Origin: Sphingobacterium corticibacterium
GTDB lineage: Bacteria; Bacteroidota; Bacteroidia; Sphingobacteriales; Sphingobacteriaceae
NCBI RefSeq assembly: GCF_004208525.1
Contig: NZ_SGIT01000001.1
Coordinates: 62,001-126,000, forward strand
Direction of reading: 5' to 3'
Length of the DNA stretch: 64,000 nucleotides
This document shows, in pieces, positions 62,346-64,000 of this stretch. The notes under the pieces are model-generated. The model worked only from the letters and a program-made list of their open reading frames with translations. It was not told the DNA's origin and made no database searches. Both the position numbers and the translations under genes were made by a program. Position 1 is the first letter of the stretch. Each line of letters opens with the position of its first letter.

Positions 62346-63048
62346 GTGCGTTTTGTTGGATGACGAGCTTCCCATGCTGGGATATTTGCAAGCACTGTGT
62401 AGAGAGCTTGAAGGTATTGAGGTGATCAAATCCTATAATAATCCGTTAAAGTTTTTAGATGACGTGGATAAATTAGATTTCAATACCTGCGTGTTGGATA
62501 TTAATATGCCCGGCATCAACGGATTGGAATTAGCAAATAGATTAGAAGGGAAGGCCATTATCTTTTCTACGGCTTACAAAGAATATGCTGCGGAAGCTTT
62601 TGATTTGGATGCGGTGGATTATCTACGGAAACCCTACCAATTGGAACGGCTCGAAAAAGCTTTCGGCAAGGTACAGGCATGGTTATCCAATAAAAACCAG
62701 GTGAATGCAATTTACGTCGAACTTAACACCAATCTTGGAAAATCTCGAATGAATACGAATGATATTGCCTATATAGCTGTAGCAGAAAATGACCGACGTG
62801 ATAAAGAAATATGGTTTAAAGATGGGCAAAGTTTCTTAGCGAAGAACATTACCTTTGATGATATCCTGGAAAGATTTCCGGAAGGCCAGTTTTGCAAAAT
62901 CAATAGAAAGACCGTGATAGCTCTCCATGCGGTAAGCTATTATACCACCCAATGGGTGTCCTGTGAAATAGCTTCTAGTAAGAATCCAATACAATTTAAA
63001 CTTTCCGAACAATACCGGGAGCATTTTATGTCGCTATTTTTGAGTTAG
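62332..63048 (+). CDS. LytTR-family response regulator
   Basis: A 238-residue response regulator: receiver domain (about 1-120) with the acidic pair VLLDDE, phosphoacceptor Asp in CVLDINMPGINGL and the conserved Lys in VDYLRKPYQ; C-terminal LytTR DNA-binding domain (about 135-235) with RFPEGQFCKINRKTVIAL. It overlaps the LytS gene by 14 nt, so the two are translated together as one two-component system. Target genes are unknown; the neighbouring antiporter is a candidate only by position. Confidence 0.88.
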   Translation: MSMIKCVLLDDELPMLGYLQALCRELEGIEVIKSYNNPLKFLDDVDKLDFNTCVLDINMPGINGLELANRLEGKAIIFSTAYKEYAAEAFDLDAVDYLRKPYQLERLEKAFGKVQAWLSNKNQVNAIYVELNTNLGKSRMNTNDIAYIAVAENDRRDKEIWFKDGQSFLAKNITFDDILERFPEGQFCKINRKTVIALHAVSYYTTQWVSCEIASSKNPIQFKLSEQYREHFMSLFLS

Positions 63049-63123
63049 TACAAAAAAAAGATGTTTCAGTACAAAAATAGGAAAGCCTTCCATTGCTTTT
63101 CCTTCAAAACGAATATACTTGTG

Positions 63124-63149
63124 TGTTGTCTAATAAAAAAAAGACAACA
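63124..63149 (+). promoter_or_regulatory. Leader hairpin before the antiporter gene
   Basis: TGTTGTCT (63124-63131) and AGACAACA (63142-63149) form a perfect 8-bp stem with a 10-nt A-rich loop, ending 8 bp before the ATG. It could be an operator or a translation-control hairpin. Confidence 0.4.
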
Positions 63150-63157
63150 ACATACGT

Positions 63158-64000
63158 ATGAAGGCTAGAAGTATACTATATTATTTTTTTATCATTGTTG
63201 GCGGTGTTATCCTAGGTTATTGGATCGTATTTCAGGGCAAAGGTCTAGAAAATGTAGCGACGATAGCGGAGAATAATGTAGAAGGATCCGCATGGCAACA
63301 TTTTGTGTCGGCAATTGGCAGCAATTTGGCTTATCCTTTGGCAATGCTCTTACTCCAGATTATTGCTATTATTTTAGTGGCCCGTTTTTTTGGTATGCTG
63401 TTTCGAAGAATAGGACAGCCGTCGGTCATTGGCGAGATTGTTGCCGGTATTGTCCTGGGACCATCCCTGTTAGGAAATTATTTTCCGGAAATATCTTCTT
63501 TTCTTTTCCCCGTAGCATCTCTAGGCAATTTAGGTGTAGTTAGCCAACTGGGTTTGGTGTTGTTCATGTTTGTCGTTGGGATGGAGTTAGATCTTAAAAT
63601 ACTCAGAAACCAGGCACACGATGCCATCGTTATCAGCCATGCCAGTATTATTTTCCCATTCCTTTTAGGAATGGTTTTAGCTTATTTTATTTTCCAACAA
63701 ACGGCTCCACCGGATATCTCTTTTCTTTCCTATGCTTTGTTTATCGGTATTTCAATGAGTATTACGGCATTTCCTGTACTCGCCCGGATAGTGCAAGAAC
63801 GTGGTATGACCAAAACTAGGCTGGGTTCTATTGCGATTACCTGTGCCGCAGCAGATGATATTACGGCATGGTGCTTACTGGCGGCGGTAATCGCTGTGGT
63901 AAAGGCAGGTTCTTTAGCAAGTGCAGGTTACACTATATTATTTGCTGCCGCTTATGTTGTACTGATGTTACGCTTTGTGCGTCCTTTTCTGCAACGTATA
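63158..64000 (+). CDS. CPA2-family cation/proton antiporter, N-terminal part
   Basis: The gene runs off the window after 281 codons, all open. The visible portion has about eight transmembrane helices with family marks of KefB/NapA-type antiporters: the FGMLFRRIGQPSVIGEIVAGIVLGPSLLG segment (about 85-112), LGLVLFMFVVGMELDLKIL, MSITAFPVLARIVQERGM and CAAADDITAWCLLA, the last with the ion-binding Asp pair in the sixth helix region. The C-terminal part (possibly RCK/universal stress domains) is not visible. It starts 109 bp after the LytTR regulator with a hairpin in its leader. Confidence 0.9.
   Translation, partial: MKARSILYYFFIIVGGVILGYWIVFQGKGLENVATIAENNVEGSAWQHFVSAIGSNLAYPLAMLLLQIIAIILVARFFGMLFRRIGQPSVIGEIVAGIVLGPSLLGNYFPEISSFLFPVASLGNLGVVSQLGLVLFMFVVGMELDLKILRNQAHDAIVISHASIIFPFLLGMVLAYFIFQQTAPPDISFLSYALFIGISMSITAFPVLARIVQERGMTKTRLGSIAITCAAADDITAWCLLAAVIAVVKAGSLASAGYTILFAAAYVVLMLRFVRPFLQRI

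Overview
The window is a stretch of chromosome from a member of the Bacteroidota, most likely family Sphingobacteriaceae. The evidence is the TAnnTTTG-type -7 promoter boxes before several genes, the SusC-style TonB receptor with a carboxypeptidase-like N-terminal domain, HmuY-family heme lipoproteins, LytTR/LytS regulators, the ligase-associated DNA repair cassette and a small fibronectin-type-III protein. Genus is not decided by the sequence alone. About 48 protein genes are packed densely on both strands. I saw no rRNA, tRNA, insertion sequence, prophage or CRISPR array.

Region 1 (1-12 kb) is the most unusual part. Nine minus-strand genes form one tightly coupled operon (10745 down to 298): class I HMG-CoA reductase, CDP-alcohol phosphatidyltransferase, CdsA-like cytidylyltransferase, UbiA-like prenyltransferase, an ATP-grasp/phosphohistidine dikinase with rifampin-phosphotransferase architecture, a BtaA-like (DUF3419) aminocarboxypropyl transferase, a dolichol/phytol-kinase-like membrane kinase, a GNAT-like protein and an AMP-forming acyl ligase. 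A divergent HTH regulator (10977-11933) faces it. Together these are the chemistries needed to build and head-group an unusual, possibly isoprenoid-containing, polar lipid. I know of no described pathway with this gene set; the product is inference.

Region 2 (12-23.8 kb) is mostly housekeeping: a PfkB sugar kinase, an ECF sigma factor, MurB, a TetR regulator converging on a YpdA-like reductase plus FUSC membrane protein pair, PEP carboxylase, a DUF4142-like lipoprotein, a membrane LytTR regulator and a META-domain lipoprotein.

Region 3 (23.9-31.7 kb) is DNA repair: a four-gene minus-strand cassette (exonuclease, ATP-dependent ligase, Lhr-like helicase, PdeM phosphoesterase) divergent from a radical-SAM/HhH protein and its TIGR03915 partner.

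Region 4 (31.7-40.2 kb) holds a GH28 lipoprotein, a YihY membrane protein, a PurF-like amidotransferase, rplU-rpmA, queA and a MacB-like permease.

Region 5 (40.2-49.6 kb) is a complete heme uptake and breakdown locus: AraC regulator, hmuTUV ABC importer, divergent TonB receptor, two HmuY-like lipoproteins (one with a duplicated domain) and a heme oxygenase.

Region 6 (49.6-56.8 kb) is a glycogen operon (GH31, glgB, glgA, glgC). Region 7 (56.8-58.6 kb) is an Rrf2/NsrR-like regulator with flavohemoglobin Hmp; two near-identical palindromes upstream of the two genes look like its operators. The window ends with a CLC channel, a 700-bp palindrome-rich non-coding stretch, an Fn3 protein, a LytS/LytTR two-component pair and the start of a CPA2 cation/proton antiporter.
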